Shown one piece after another: positions 17,220 to 27,223 of a DNA stretch of 64,000 bases (positions are counted from its first letter, which is position 1; the number at the start of each line of letters is the position of its first letter). The translations under genes were made by a program, and so were the position numbers. Source of the DNA: Micromonospora sp. MH99 (lineage in GTDB: Bacteria > Actinomycetota > Actinomycetes > Mycobacteriales > Micromonosporaceae); contig NZ_MUZA01000021.1 of assembly GCF_021442385.1 (NCBI RefSeq), positions 1 through 64,000 on the forward strand, read 5' to 3'. The notes under the pieces are model-generated. The model ran no database searches and was not told where the DNA came from. It was given only the letters and a program-made list of their open reading frames with translations.

Positions 17220-18142
17220 CGGAGACCGGCCGCCGCGAGCGGGGACCGGTCCACGGGAACCTCCGAGGGCAGCCCGGCGAAGAGGTCGTCCTCCCAGCCG
17301 TACGGGCCGACGCCCGGGCCCTTCGCACCGACCGCGAGGGTGAAGAACTCCACGCCCATGAACTCGCCCCCGAAGTTGCCGGCGATCGAGTAGAGCCAGG
17401 AGGTGGCCGGGATCTGGGTGGCGTGCGCCCGCATCGCCGCCTCCTTGGCCGCGTGCTGGTCGGTGCCGTCGATCCGGGCGGCGATCTGGTCGTCCGGGGT
17501 GCCGAAGGGCAGCTCGGCCAGGTCCTGGATGCCGGCGAACGGGTTGTCCGAGGATTCGGCGAAGTGCGCCATGCCGGCCTCCAGCACGCTGAGCGGCATC
17601 GCCGTCCAGTAGACCTTCGCCGGGGCGCAGCCCTCGACGGCGGCCAGCTCGACGGCGCGCATCGCCACCCGGTGCGCCTGGATGTGGTCGGGGTGACCGT
17701 AGAAGCCGTTCGGGTCGTACGTGATCAGCACCTGGGGGCGTACCTCCCGCATGACCTCCACCAGGTGCCCGGCGGCCTCGTCGAGGTCGGCCTGCCAGAA
17801 GGCGCGGGGGTGGTCGTTCGTCGCGAGGCCCATCATCCCCGAGTCGCGGTAGCGGCCGGCGCCACCGAGGAAACGGTGGTCGCTGACGCCGAGCGCAGCG
17901 CAGGCGGCGGCCAGCTCGGCGATCCGGTACCCGCCGAGCTGGTCGGCCTCGGCGGCGGCGAGCTGCGCGAGGGCCGGTACGTGGATCTCGCCCTCCTCGC
18001 CGAGGGTGCAGGTCACCAGCGTGACGTGTGCGCCGGCGGCGGCGTAGTGGGCCATGGTCGAGCCGGTGCCGATCGACTCGTCGTCGGGGTGCGCGTGGAC
18101 CAGCAGCAGGCGGCGGTCGGGCAACGTCGTCACGACGGTCAC
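17216..18142 (-). CDS. mshB: N-acetyl-1-D-myo-inositol-2-amino-2-deoxy-alpha-D-glucopyranoside deacetylase
   Basis: The zinc deacetylase of mycothiol biosynthesis, making GlcN-Ins from GlcNAc-Ins in the cytoplasm. A 308-residue LmbE/PIG-L fold protein. The zinc motif [10 protein letters not shown] (H18, D21) and the distal [11 protein letters not shown] histidine are present. Length and C-terminal [16 protein letters not shown] fit MshB rather than the mycothiol conjugate amidase Mca. The GTG at 18142 is chosen; a second GTG three codons on is possible. Confidence 0.93.
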   Translation of the reverse strand: MTVVTTLPDRRLLLVHAHPDDESIGTGSTMAHYAAAGAHVTLVTCTLGEEGEIHVPALAQLAAAEADQLGGYRIAELAAACAALGVSDHRFLGGAGRYRDSGMMGLATNDHPRAFWQADLDEAAGHLVEVMREVRPQVLITYDPNGFYGHPDHIQAHRVAMRAVELAAVEGCAPAKVYWTAMPLSVLEAGMAHFAESSDNPFAGIQDLAELPFGTPDDQIAARIDGTDQHAAKEAAMRAHATQIPATSWLYSIAGNFGGEFMGVEFFTLAVGAKGPGVGPYGWEDDLFAGLPSEVPVDRSPLAAAGLR

Positions 18143-18228
18143 TCTAACTGGCGGTTCTCTCCCGGGGTCGTCGACGCGTCCGCCCAGGTCGGCCACATCA
18201 CGCCCGGCGCGGCTCTACGATTTGGCCT

Positions 18229-20373
18229 GTGGACTTTCCGGAGCTGGCCGCCCGCACCCGCCGGTTCAGCCACGGTGCGCCGCGCGCCGTCTCCGTGGCC
18301 GAAGACGGCTCCCGGGTGATCTTCCTGCGCTCCGCCGGCCCGGAGGATCCGGCGGACGCGCTCTGGCTGCTGGACGTGGCGACCGGCGAGGAACGCCTGG
18401 TGGCCGACCCGGCGACCCTGCTGGGCGACGAGGGTGACGTGCGGGCGCTCTCCCCCGGTGAGCGGGCGCTACGGGAACGGCTGCGGCTCACCGCCGCCGG
18501 CATCGGCTCGTACGCGTTGGACGCCGCCGGCCGGATCGCGGTGTTCGCGCTGGCCGGGCGGCTGTTCCGGGCCGATCTGGTGCACGGTGACGTGGTGGAG
18601 GTGGCCGCCGTCGGTCCGGTGCTGGATCCTCGACCGGATCCGACCGGGGAACGCCTGGCGTACGTCACCGACGCGGCCGGTGGCGTGCGCCGGGGTGAGC
18701 TGCGCGTCATCGAGGCCGATGGCACGGACACCCTGCTGGCCGGCGAGGACGCCGGAGTGAGCTGGGGTCTGGCCGAGCACATCGCGGCTGAGGAGTTCGG
18801 CAGGTACCGGGGCTACTGGTGGGCCCCGGACGGGCGGATGGTGCTCGCCGCCCGGGTGGACGAGTCCCGGCTGGACCGCTGGCACCTGCACGACCCGGCC
18901 GAGCCGGCGAGCCCGCCGACGGCCGTCGCGTACCCCCGGGCCGGCGGCCCGAACGCCGAGGTCAGCCTGCACCTGCTGGACCTGGACGACGGCTGGGTCG
19001 ACGTGCACTGGGACCGCGAGACCTACCCGTACCTGACCGGGGTGAGCTGGGGCGAGGGCAACCCACTGATCACCGTGCTGCGCCGCTCGCAGCAGCACGG
19101 ACTGGTGCTCGCGGTGGACCCGCGCACCGGTGAGACGCAGGTGCACGCCGAGCTGGCCGATCCGCGCTGGGTGGAGCCGATCGCCGGCACACCTGCCCAC
19201 CTGCCCGACGGCCGGGTGCTGGTCGGCGGCGAACTGGCCCACGACGGGTACGACGCCCGCTGCCTGTTCGCCGACGGCACCCTGCTCACTCCCCCGTCGC
19301 TGTACGTGCGGCGGGTGGTGGGCCGGCTGCCGGCCGTCAGCGGTCCCGCCGACCTGCTGGTCGAGGCGAGTGACGGCGAGCCGAGCGAGCGGCACCTGTT
19401 CCGGGTCCGTACGACAATCGGGGGCGGGGTGGACGCCCGGCGGCTCACCACCGACTCGGGCTGGCACACCGCTGCCGTCGGCGGGGACGTCCTGGTGGTG
19501 GGGACCGCCTCGCTGGATCACGCCGGGGCGCGGTGGACGGTGTCGCGCGGCGGGCAGGAGCTGGCCGAGCTGCGGTCACTGGCCGCCAACCCGCCGTACT
19601 CTCCGCTGCCCCTGCTGGAGCGGGTGACCGACCGGCGGCTGCCGGCGGCGGTGCTCTACCCCGACAACCATGTGACGGGTCGGCGGCTGCCGGTGCTGCT
19701 GGACATCTACGGCGGTCCGGGACACCAGGAGGTGGTGGCGGCCCGGGCCGCGTGGCTGGAGCGGCAGTGGTGGGCCGACGCCGGGTTCGCGGTGGTCACG
19801 ATCGACAACCGGGGTACGCCGGGCGTGGCGCCGTCGTTCGAGAAGGCGATCCACCGGCGGGTCGCCGACGTGATCCTGACTGACCAGATCGACGCGCTGA
19901 CCGCGCTCGCCGGCAAGCATCCGGACCTGGACCTGGGCCGGGTGGGGGTGCGCGGCTGGTCGTTCGGCGGGTGGCTGGCCGGGTTGGCGGTGTTGCGCCA
20001 CCCGGAGCTGTTCAAGTGCGGGATCGCGGGCGCACCGGTGACCGACTGGGCGCTGTACGACAGCGCGTACACCGAGCGTTATCTCGGCCTGCCGGAGGAC
20101 GGCATGGACGTGTACGCGCACCACTCGCTGATCGAGTTGGCCGCGGAGCCGGTCACCGGGCCGGACCAGGCCCGCCCGTTGCTGCTGGTGCACGGCCTGG
20201 CCGACGACAACGTGGTGGCCGCGCACACGCTCCGGCTCTCCGCGGCCCTGCTGAGCACCGGCCGCCCGCACGCCGTGCTGCCGCTGACCGGCGCCACCCA
20301 CATGGCCGCGAACGGCACCGCCGAGCGGCTGCTGCCGCTGGAGTTGGACTTCCTCCGCACCCACCTGCGGTAG
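18229..20373 (+). CDS. S9-family prolyl oligopeptidase, dipeptidyl-peptidase IV type
   Basis: A 714-residue serine peptidase cleaving N-terminal dipeptides, probably cytoplasmic because no signal peptide is seen. The N-terminal DPP4 beta-propeller covers about residues 40-480 and includes the paired glutamates of AAEEFGRYRGYWW that bind the substrate amino terminus. The catalytic alpha/beta-hydrolase domain carries S578 (GWSFGG), the aspartate in HGLADDNV and the histidine in GATHMA. The GTG start lies 86 bp from the divergent mshB start. Confidence 0.92.
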   Translation: MDFPELAARTRRFSHGAPRAVSVAEDGSRVIFLRSAGPEDPADALWLLDVATGEERLVADPATLLGDEGDVRALSPGERALRERLRLTAAGIGSYALDAAGRIAVFALAGRLFRADLVHGDVVEVAAVGPVLDPRPDPTGERLAYVTDAAGGVRRGELRVIEADGTDTLLAGEDAGVSWGLAEHIAAEEFGRYRGYWWAPDGRMVLAARVDESRLDRWHLHDPAEPASPPTAVAYPRAGGPNAEVSLHLLDLDDGWVDVHWDRETYPYLTGVSWGEGNPLITVLRRSQQHGLVLAVDPRTGETQVHAELADPRWVEPIAGTPAHLPDGRVLVGGELAHDGYDARCLFADGTLLTPPSLYVRRVVGRLPAVSGPADLLVEASDGEPSERHLFRVRTTIGGGVDARRLTTDSGWHTAAVGGDVLVVGTASLDHAGARWTVSRGGQELAELRSLAANPPYSPLPLLERVTDRRLPAAVLYPDNHVTGRRLPVLLDIYGGPGHQEVVAARAAWLERQWWADAGFAVVTIDNRGTPGVAPSFEKAIHRRVADVILTDQIDALTALAGKHPDLDLGRVGVRGWSFGGWLAGLAVLRHPELFKCGIAGAPVTDWALYDSAYTERYLGLPEDGMDVYAHHSLIELAAEPVTGPDQARPLLLVHGLADDNVVAAHTLRLSAALLSTGRPHAVLPLTGATHMAANGTAERLLPLELDFLRTHLR

Positions 20374-20505
20374 GCGGTGCACCCCTATCGGCGCGACCTG
20401 CCGTCGGCCGAATTGCACCTGATCGACACCGGCCACTTCCTGCTGGAAGACAAGCTCGACGTCGCCGCGCCGATAATCCACGACTTTCTCGACCGAAAGC
20501 GGCGA
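20374..20505 (+). pseudogene. C-terminal remnant of an alpha/beta hydrolase
   Basis: Directly after the S9 stop, one frame reads [18 protein letters not shown] followed by ALE-like [20 protein letters not shown]. This is the typical C-terminal end of haloalkane dehalogenase-like alpha/beta hydrolases, with the catalytic histidine in DTGHF. Nothing upstream encodes the rest, since the S9 gene occupies it in another frame, and no stop follows before the terminator. It is a decayed fragment of about 43 codons. Confidence 0.65.
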
Positions 20506-20545
20506 CGTCGTCATCGACGGTGTGCGCCGCAGGCCCACGACGACG

Positions 20546-20583
20546 AAGGTCCCCTTCCGACAGCCCTGTCGAAAGGGGACCTT
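20546..20583. terminator. Strong hairpin terminator
   Basis: Arms 20546-20563 and 20566-20583 pair over 18 bp with one mismatch and a 2-nt gap, making a near-perfect hairpin with AAGGTCCCCTT ends. It lies between the S9/hydrolase remnant and the convergent DUF805 gene and can serve both strands. Confidence 0.75.
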
Positions 20584-20627
20584 CCTGCCCGGTCTCGGAT
20601 CCGCGCGCGGTGTGGCGCGGAAAGCGG

Positions 20628-21002
20628 TCAGCCCTTGGGGCTGGGGCCGAAACGGTTGGCTCCGGGCGTGCCGTCCTGCACGAAGAACACGATCAGGACG
20701 ATGGCGCCCACGAGCGGCACCAGGCCGATCAGCACCCACCACCCCGTCCGGTCGGTGTCGTGCAGGCGCCGCACCGCGACAGCGAGCGTCGGCAGCAGCA
20801 GCACCAGGGAGGCGATAAGACCGATGACACCGCTCGTCGAACCGTCCACGAAGGTCAATCCGAGAGCGCTGTCCAGAATGGCCGCGATAATACCGACGAG
20901 GACGGAGAACAGGGCGAACCACCAGTACTCAGACCGGCGGGCCCGACCCGTGAAACCGACGTACTGACTGAAGACCGATTTGATGGCGGCACCGAATGAC
21001 AT
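20628..21002 (-). CDS. DUF805 membrane protein
   Basis: A 124-residue DUF805 (YhaH-like) inner membrane protein. The family start [19 protein letters not shown] ([16 protein letters not shown]) is present, followed by about four hydrophobic segments and the conserved [14 protein letters not shown] motif. The ATG at 21002 follows GGGAGATAG. The function of the family is unknown. Confidence 0.9.
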   Translation of the reverse strand: MSFGAAIKSVFSQYVGFTGRARRSEYWWFALFSVLVGIIAAILDSALGLTFVDGSTSGVIGLIASLVLLLPTLAVAVRRLHDTDRTGWWVLIGLVPLVGAIVLIVFFVQDGTPGANRFGPSPKG

Positions 21003-21163
21003 GACTATCTCCCGTTTGTGAGGGGCTTTCAAGGTCATCGCGAAGGCAGCCAAACAGATCGATGTGACGGGGTCAACGGCCGAGCGGCCGAGGCGCAGTA
21101 GCCGCAGCGCCCACAAAACCAGCCGGGGCGCGGCTTGGGTCGCCGGGCAGGGACAATGCGACG

Positions 21164-21376
21164 ATGTCGGACCTCACGAAGCCACTCGGCTACCGCCTCA
21201 TCACCGGACGAGATGACGCCGAATTCTGCGCCCGCGTCAGCGCGCTCCTCGATCAGGGCTATCGGCTGCACGGCTCGCCGGCGCTGACCTTCGACGGCGA
21301 ACGCGTCATCGCCGCCCAGGCGGTGGTGCTGCCGCGCTCCGTCGGCCCGGAGGCGGCCACTGGCAACGCCGGATAG
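21164..21376 (+). CDS. DUF1737 small protein
   Basis: A 70-residue protein matching the DUF1737 pattern: YRLITGRDDAEFCARVSALL then GYRLHGSPALTFDGE and AQAVVLP. It is a single-domain cytoplasmic protein of unknown role. It stands alone between the DUF805 gene and the ABC exporter. Confidence 0.85.
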   Translation: MSDLTKPLGYRLITGRDDAEFCARVSALLDQGYRLHGSPALTFDGERVIAAQAVVLPRSVGPEAATGNAG

Positions 21377-21457
21377 TGCGACGGTACGGATAACCGCACC
21401 CGTACCGTTCGGGCGGCCCGGATGTCCGTGACGCCGCCGGCGCCGAGGCTGGAACGC

Positions 21458-22191
<734 letters not shown>

Positions 22192-22195
<4 letters not shown>

Positions 22196-23532
22196 GCGCC
22201 GGGCTGACCAGGCAGGCGCTGCGCAGGCAGCCTTGGGCCTTCGCTGGACCGTTCGTCACGCAGTGCCTGGCCGCCGCGCTGGTGTCCGGGGCGCTCGGCG
22301 CCAGTTCCTCGATGTCCGGCGCGCGGTTGGACCCGACCGCTCGGCAGGCGCTGACCGAGAGCGGGCTCCCCGAGATGGCCGTGCTGTTCGTTGTGGTGTC
22401 GGTGTACCTGACCGCGTTGATCGTCGGGCTGACCATGACGTCGTCGATCGCCCGACAGGGCCGGGACATCGCGCTGGTGCGGGCGGTCGGTGCCACCCCC
22501 GGGCGGGTACGCCGCGCGGTGGCGGCCCAGGCCGCCGCGGTGGCGGTGCCGGCGACCGCGCTCGGGGTGCCGCTCGGTGCCCTGCTGGCCCGCGCCTGGT
22601 TGGCGGGGCTCACCGGCCACGGCGCGATCCCACCCGGCGTGACGTTCCATCCGTCGGCTGCGGCGCTGCCCGCCGCGTTGGGCATCACCGTCGGGGCGTC
22701 GCTGGTCGGCGCGCTTGTCGCGGCGGTACGCCCGGCCCGAGTACGCCCCGCCGCCGCGCTGACCGAGACGGCCGTCCCGCGACGCCGGGTCAGCTTCGTG
22801 CGTACCGCGATCGGGGTGGTGCTCGTGGCCGGCGGCGTGGTGTTGTCGATCCTCATCGCCAACGGCGACCCGGCCAAGGCCGGCGAGTCGAGCTTCTTCA
22901 CGATGCTGGCGATGTGCGTGGGGGCCGGCTTCCTCGGCCCGGTCCTGTTGCGGCTGACCGCCCCGGTGGCGCGACTGTTCGGGGGTACCGGGGCGCTGGC
23001 CGCGGACAATCTCGCGGTGCGAGCCAAGGCGCTGTCCGGCGCCCTGGTACCGCTGGTCCTCGCGATTGCCTTCGCCATGGTGAAGGTGGTTACCCACACC
23101 ACGTCCGTACACGTGCGCGCCGCGCCCGACCCACCGGCACAGGTGTGGACGGAGTACTCCGGGACCGCCGTCTACGTCGGCTTCGCTGCGGTCGCCGCGG
23201 TGAACACGCTGGTGACCGTGCTACTGGCCCGACGTCGGGAGCTTGCCGTGACCCGACTGGTCGGCGCGAGCAGGATGCGGGCGCTGACCGTTGTCGTCTG
23301 CGAGGCCCTGATGGTGACCGTGACCGCTCTGGTGGTGGGTACGGTGGTCGCGATGGTCACCGTGGTGCCGATGCTGCACGGCATGCTGGGCACGTGGATG
23401 CCGTACCTGCCGACCGGGCAGCTGACCATCGGCGTGGCCGCGGTGATCGGGCTGGTTCTGCTGGGCACCGTGGTGCCGGCGCTGGTCGCGATGCGCCGCC
23501 CGGCGGTGGAGTCGCTGGCAGTGGACCCGTGA
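22192..23532 (+). CDS. FtsX-type ABC transporter permease
   Basis: A 446-residue permease with two FtsX domains (about 60-180 and 310-445), each with the motif ALVRAVGATPGRVRR or AVTRLVGASRMRAL. It lacks the large extracellular loop of BceB-type sensors. The GTG start overlaps the ATPase stop and its own stop overlaps the histidine kinase start (GTGA). The cargo is unknown. The tight linkage to a sensor kinase suggests regulated export of a peptide, lipid or antibiotic. Confidence 0.9.
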
Positions 23533-24746
23533 GATCGATCGCCGGCAGAGTCGTACGCGCGCCGGTGGCCGCGCGGACCTGGCGCGAGGTCGGATACGCG
23601 GTCACCGGCACCGTACTCGCCGTGCCGACGTTCGTGCTGGCACTGCTGGGGCTGGTCTTCTCCGCGCTGTCGCTGCTGACGATCGGGCTACCGCTGCTGA
23701 CCGGTGTGCTGGTGCTGGCCCGGTTGACAGTCCGGTACTTCCGGGGGCCGGCCCGGCTGTTCCTCGGCTGGAGTTGGCCGAACCCGCCGCCCCTGCGCCG
23801 CAGCGGGCCGGGTCCGGTGCGCTGGGCCGGCGCGGTGCTCACGGACGCCAGCGCATGGAAGGCCCTCGCGTACTGCTTCGCTCGGCTGCCCCTGATGGCC
23901 GCGGCGGCCTACCTCGGCGGAGTCCTCATCGCCGGTGGGCTGCTGGGGCTGACCAATCCCCTGTGGATCCACTGGTTTCCGCAGGATCCGCCCTGGGGTG
24001 GCCCGTGGGGTCTGGCCGCGCAGGGGCTGGCCGCGCTGCTGGTGTTTCCGTGGTACTTCCGGCTCGTCGTGTGGCTGGACCGGCGATTGGTGGGTGCGCT
24101 GCTGGAGCCGGGCCCGGAACGAGCCCGGATAGCGGCGCTGGAGGCCAGCCGGGCCGCGCTGCGGGCGGACGCCGCAGCGCTGTTGCGGCGGGTGGAGCGG
24201 GACCTGCACGACGGTCCGCAGGCCCGGCTGGTCGCGCTGGGCGTGGCACTGTCGCGCATCGAGCGGCGAGCCGGCGAGCCGGAGCTGCGGACGATGGTGG
24301 CGGACGCGCGGGGCACGGTGGTGGAGGCGCTTTCCGAACTACGGGACATCGTGCGGGGCATCCACCCACCCGCGCTGGACGCTGGCCTGAGCACCGCGAT
24401 CGAGACCCTGGCCGCCCGCAGCGCGGTGCCCGTCGTCGTGCACGTGGACCTGCCCCGGCGGCCACCGCCCGAGACGGAGTCGGCGCTCTACTTCAGCGCC
24501 GCCGAACTGCTCACCAACGTGGCGAAGCACGCCGCGGCCAGCCGGATCCGGCTGGACCTTCGCGCGCTGGGTGGACTGCTGCGCCTGACTGTCACCGACG
24601 ACGGTGGCGGCGGGGCGAGGCCCGGCGGCAGGGGCACGGGTCTGGCCGGGCTGATCCGGCGGGCCGAGTCGCTCGACGGCGCGCTGCGGGTGGACAGCCC
24701 GTCGGGTGGGCCGACAACCATCACCGTGGAGTTGCCATGCGAGTAG
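23529..24746 (+). CDS. Sensor histidine kinase (NarL/LiaS-type, putative sensor domain)
   Basis: A 405-residue membrane kinase. The N-terminal part (about 20-190) holds four hydrophobic segments of the actinobacterial putative-sensor type. The dimerisation motif ERDLHDGPQARLVALG gives phospho-acceptor H227. The ATPase domain has N-box AAELLTNVAKHA and G-box TDDGGGGARPGG-GTGLAGL. It is coupled to the permease (GTGA) and overlaps the response-regulator gene by 10 bp. It probably senses a cell-envelope signal related to the transporter. Confidence 0.93.
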   Translation: MRSIAGRVVRAPVAARTWREVGYAVTGTVLAVPTFVLALLGLVFSALSLLTIGLPLLTGVLVLARLTVRYFRGPARLFLGWSWPNPPPLRRSGPGPVRWAGAVLTDASAWKALAYCFARLPLMAAAAYLGGVLIAGGLLGLTNPLWIHWFPQDPPWGGPWGLAAQGLAALLVFPWYFRLVVWLDRRLVGALLEPGPERARIAALEASRAALRADAAALLRRVERDLHDGPQARLVALGVALSRIERRAGEPELRTMVADARGTVVEALSELRDIVRGIHPPALDAGLSTAIETLAARSAVPVVVHVDLPRRPPPETESALYFSAAELLTNVAKHAAASRIRLDLRALGGLLRLTVTDDGGGGARPGGRGTGLAGLIRRAESLDGALRVDSPSGGPTTITVELPCE

Positions 24747-25387
24747 TGATCGCCGAGGACAACCCGTTACTGCGCGACGGGATCAGATTGCTGCTGACCG
24801 ACCACGGGATCACCGTCGTGTCGACTGTGGACAACGGTGACGACCTGCGGGCGGCGGTCGGCGAGCACCGGCCGGACGCGGCGGTGGTCGACGTGCGGAT
24901 GCCACCGACCTTCACCGACGAAGGGTTGCGGGCGGCACTGGCGATCCGGGCGGCGCACCCGGACATCGCCGTGTTGGTCTTCTCCCAGTGGGTGGAGACC
25001 CGGTACGCGCGGCAACTGATCGCCGAGCACCCCGAGCGGGTCGGGTACCTGTTGAAGGACCGCATCGTCAGCACCGACGACTTCGTCGACGCGCTGCGCA
25101 GGGTGGCCGCGGGCGGAACGGCGCTGGACCCGGAGGTGGTGCGGCAGTTGCTGGCGGCGCCGGCCGTGGACGCGGGCGTCGCCCGCCTCAGCGAGCGGGA
25201 ACGAGAGGTCCTGGGCATGGTTGCCGAGGGCCGGTCCAACGCTGCCATCTGCGAGTCGCTCCACCTCGCCCCGCGCAGCGTGGAGAAGCATGTGACAGCC
25301 ATCTTCACCAAGCTGGACCTACCCCAGGCGCGGACCGACCACCGGCGGGTACTCGCCGTGCTGCGTTATTTGAACACGGCGCGCTGA
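24737..25387 (+). CDS. LuxR/NarL-family response regulator
   Basis: A 216-residue two-domain regulator. The receiver has acidic pocket EDN (residues 7-9), phospho-acceptor D52 (VVDVRMPP) and K105-region YLLKDRI. The C-terminal HTH is LSEREREVLGMVAEG followed by APRSVEKHVTAIFTKL. It is the partner of the kinase upstream and probably controls the ABC genes of the same operon. Confidence 0.93.
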   Translation: MRVVIAEDNPLLRDGIRLLLTDHGITVVSTVDNGDDLRAAVGEHRPDAAVVDVRMPPTFTDEGLRAALAIRAAHPDIAVLVFSQWVETRYARQLIAEHPERVGYLLKDRIVSTDDFVDALRRVAAGGTALDPEVVRQLLAAPAVDAGVARLSEREREVLGMVAEGRSNAAICESLHLAPRSVEKHVTAIFTKLDLPQARTDHRRVLAVLRYLNTAR

Positions 25388-25440
25388 GCGGCCCGTTCCA
25401 TGCTGCTGCTGCGCGCCGGCGTCGGCGCGGTCGACCCCGG

Positions 25441-25590
25441 TCAGTCGATGCCTTCGATGATGCGGAAGTCGCGCTCGACTCCGTCGGAGAGGGCGGCCAA
25501 CGCCTCCTGGTAGGCCTCGCTCTCGTGTGCCGCGACGGCCTGTTCGAAGCTGTCGAACTCGACCAGGACGGTGCGCTCGGCGGTGTCAGG
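25441..25590 (-). pseudogene. Truncated DUF1330 protein gene
   Basis: The minus strand reads TVLVEFDSFEQAVAAHESEA and YQEALAALSDGVERDFRIIEGID then stop, the C-terminal half of a DUF1330 (dimeric alpha-beta barrel) protein. Upstream the frame meets a stop and no start or N-terminal half is found before the next gene. It is probably a remnant left by a rearrangement downstream of the response regulator. Confidence 0.7.
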
Positions 25591-25657
25591 CTACCCGCCG
25601 GGCCGGTACCGAGTGGGTCGCGGTGGCTTCGTAGGCGGCGGTGTGGTCGCTGCGGTA

Positions 25658-26203
25658 TCAGGCCCGCAGGGAGACCGACGGTGGCCAGCGATGTGTGCGC
25701 CACTCGTTCCAGCTAGCGAATCCAGCCGGCGGGTCGTCGATGGGTTCGCTGCCGTCCAGCTCACCTGGCGTGGGGATGTCGATGCTGGCAGTCCACTCGG
25801 CGAGTTCCTCGTCGGACATGGGCCATGTCGTGTGTGGCGCTTCGGCCTGGCGCTCATCGATTCGTCGGCGCTGCTCGGCAGGGGTGAGTTCGAAGTAGCG
25901 CATCTGCACCGTCGCGCCCAGGTCCGCAGCGGCCTGCCGTAGGGCGGAGCGCTCGTCCCGACTCCACAGGCCGTAGTCGATCACCACATTGTTGCCGAGT
26001 TCGAGAGCGCGCAGCCCGATCTCGATGAGCCGTCCCTCGATCACGTCCTGAGCCGCTGGCGGATTCTCGGGACCGTAGAGTGCCTTCACCCACTCGTCCT
26101 TCGTCAGGCGAAGGGCCCTGCACTCGGCCTCCATACGCCGGGCGGCTGTGGTCTTCCCGGTGCACGGCAGGCCCACCGTCAGAAACAGCGTTGGAGCCAT
26201 CAT
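25658..26203 (-). CDS. AAA/zeta-toxin-like P-loop kinase family protein
   Basis: A 181-residue ATP-binding protein with Walker A GLPCTGKTTAARR near residue 12 and the ELTPAEQRRRIDER lid-like segment. It resembles the AAA_33 group of small kinases (polynucleotide or antibiotic kinase-like). GGAGGCGGGTG precedes the ATG at 26203. Base composition is lower in GC than neighbours, suggesting recent transfer. The substrate is unknown. Confidence 0.8.
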   Translation of the reverse strand: MMAPTLFLTVGLPCTGKTTAARRMEAECRALRLTKDEWVKALYGPENPPAAQDVIEGRLIEIGLRALELGNNVVIDYGLWSRDERSALRQAAADLGATVQMRYFELTPAEQRRRIDERQAEAPHTTWPMSDEELAEWTASIDIPTPGELDGSEPIDDPPAGFASWNEWRTHRWPPSVSLRA

Positions 26204-26290
26204 CACCCGCCTCCGTCGGGAGAGCGCCTCGGCGCTCCCCGTGACATTCGGACGCAGCGCGAGCCGGCAGCCGGCGGCGTCGCGGTCGTG

Positions 26291-26602
26291 TCAGTCGTCT
26301 TCGATGCGGCCGGTCGTGGGGTCGACCATGGCCAGGAAGTCGCGAATGTTCTCCCGGTGCTCATCGACCGACAGGCCGGCGGTGGGACTCATGCCGAAGC
26401 CGTAGCCGGGGTTCGGCCCGCTGAGCCACATGTAGTCGGTGCCATCGCAGTCGTTCGGGCGAAGAGCGAACGTCTCGCCATCGACGTCGAGCGTGCGCGA
26501 TGCGGCGTCGGCGGCGCCTTCGGTCTCGGGACGCAGGCCGGGAACGGCCTGCGCGGGGGCCTCCCGGTCGCCGATGCCGTCATCTGGGTAGCTCTCCGCC
26601 AT
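26291..26602 (-). CDS. Acidic hypothetical protein
   Basis: A 103-residue strongly acidic soluble protein (MAESYPDDGIGDREAP start, DPTTGRIEDD end). The central DGETFALRPNDCDGTDYMWL looks like a conserved core. No family recognised. It is 87 bp upstream of the kinase gene on the same strand and divergent from the VOC gene. Confidence 0.6.
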   Translation of the reverse strand: MAESYPDDGIGDREAPAQAVPGLRPETEGAADAASRTLDVDGETFALRPNDCDGTDYMWLSGPNPGYGFGMSPTAGLSVDEHRENIRDFLAMVDPTTGRIEDD

Positions 26603-26698
26603 GTGCCCATCTTCGTGGAACTGCCGGCCCGCCGCACCGATCCGCCACTGTCGGCGCGGAGGCGGCCAGCCGGGGCAGGCACCGCGTACGCTGCCGTG

Positions 26699-27148
26699 AT
26701 GCGGATCGATCTTGTTGCCCTGATCGTCGACGAGTACGACCCCGCGATCGCGTTCTTCACCGACATACTGGGCTTCCACCTCGTCGAGGACTCCCCCTCG
26801 TTGACGACCGACGGTCGACCCAAGCGATGGGTCGTCGTCCGGCCGCCGGGTGCCCAGACCGGGATCCTGCTCGCCCGAGCGGACGGAGAAGACCAACGCG
26901 CCGCGATCGGTAACCAGGTAGCTGGCCGCGTCGGGTTCTTCTACCGCGTCGACGACTTCGACTCCATCCACCGGCGGATGATCGAGGCGGGCGTCACCTT
27001 CGTCCGGGAGCCTCGGAGCGAGCCCTATGGCCGGGTGGCGGTCTTCCTCGACATCGCCGGCAACCGGTGGGATCTTCTGGGGCCGACCGACTGTGCCGCA
27101 CCTGGCCGCGTCCGATCGGAGTCGAGCGCCGCCGGATTGGACCAGTGA
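26699..27148 (+). CDS. VOC-family protein (glyoxalase/bleomycin-resistance fold)
   Basis: A 149-residue vicinal-oxygen-chelate protein with the two-module fold: MRIDLVALIVDEYDPAIAFF opening, GFFYRVDDFDSIHRRM second module, and the C-terminal metal-site FLDIAGNRWDLLGP. It could be a small-molecule lyase, isomerase or binding protein. The specific reaction is not deducible. It ends at a strong terminator shared with the convergent peptide ABC operon. Confidence 0.87.
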   Translation: MRIDLVALIVDEYDPAIAFFTDILGFHLVEDSPSLTTDGRPKRWVVVRPPGAQTGILLARADGEDQRAAIGNQVAGRVGFFYRVDDFDSIHRRMIEAGVTFVREPRSEPYGRVAVFLDIAGNRWDLLGPTDCAAPGRVRSESSAAGLDQ

Positions 27149-27168
27149 GTCGACCGGCGCAAAGGGCG

Positions 27169-27206
27169 AGGGCCCCCTCCCGGCGACGCTGCCGGAAGGG
27201 GGCCCT
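27169..27206. terminator. Bidirectional hairpin terminator
   Basis: Arms 27169-27184 and 27191-27206 pair over 16 bp with one or two mismatches around a 6-nt loop (AGGGCCCCCTCCCGGC / GCCGGAAGGGGGCCCT). It lies between convergent VOC and substrate-binding genes. Confidence 0.8.
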
Positions 27207-27223
27207 GCCTGCCTGCGAGATGC

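Noticed and set aside
21422-21457. Longer start for the ABC ATPase gene
   Set aside because: The upstream ATG lacks a good ribosome-binding site, and the extra residues are outside the family core.
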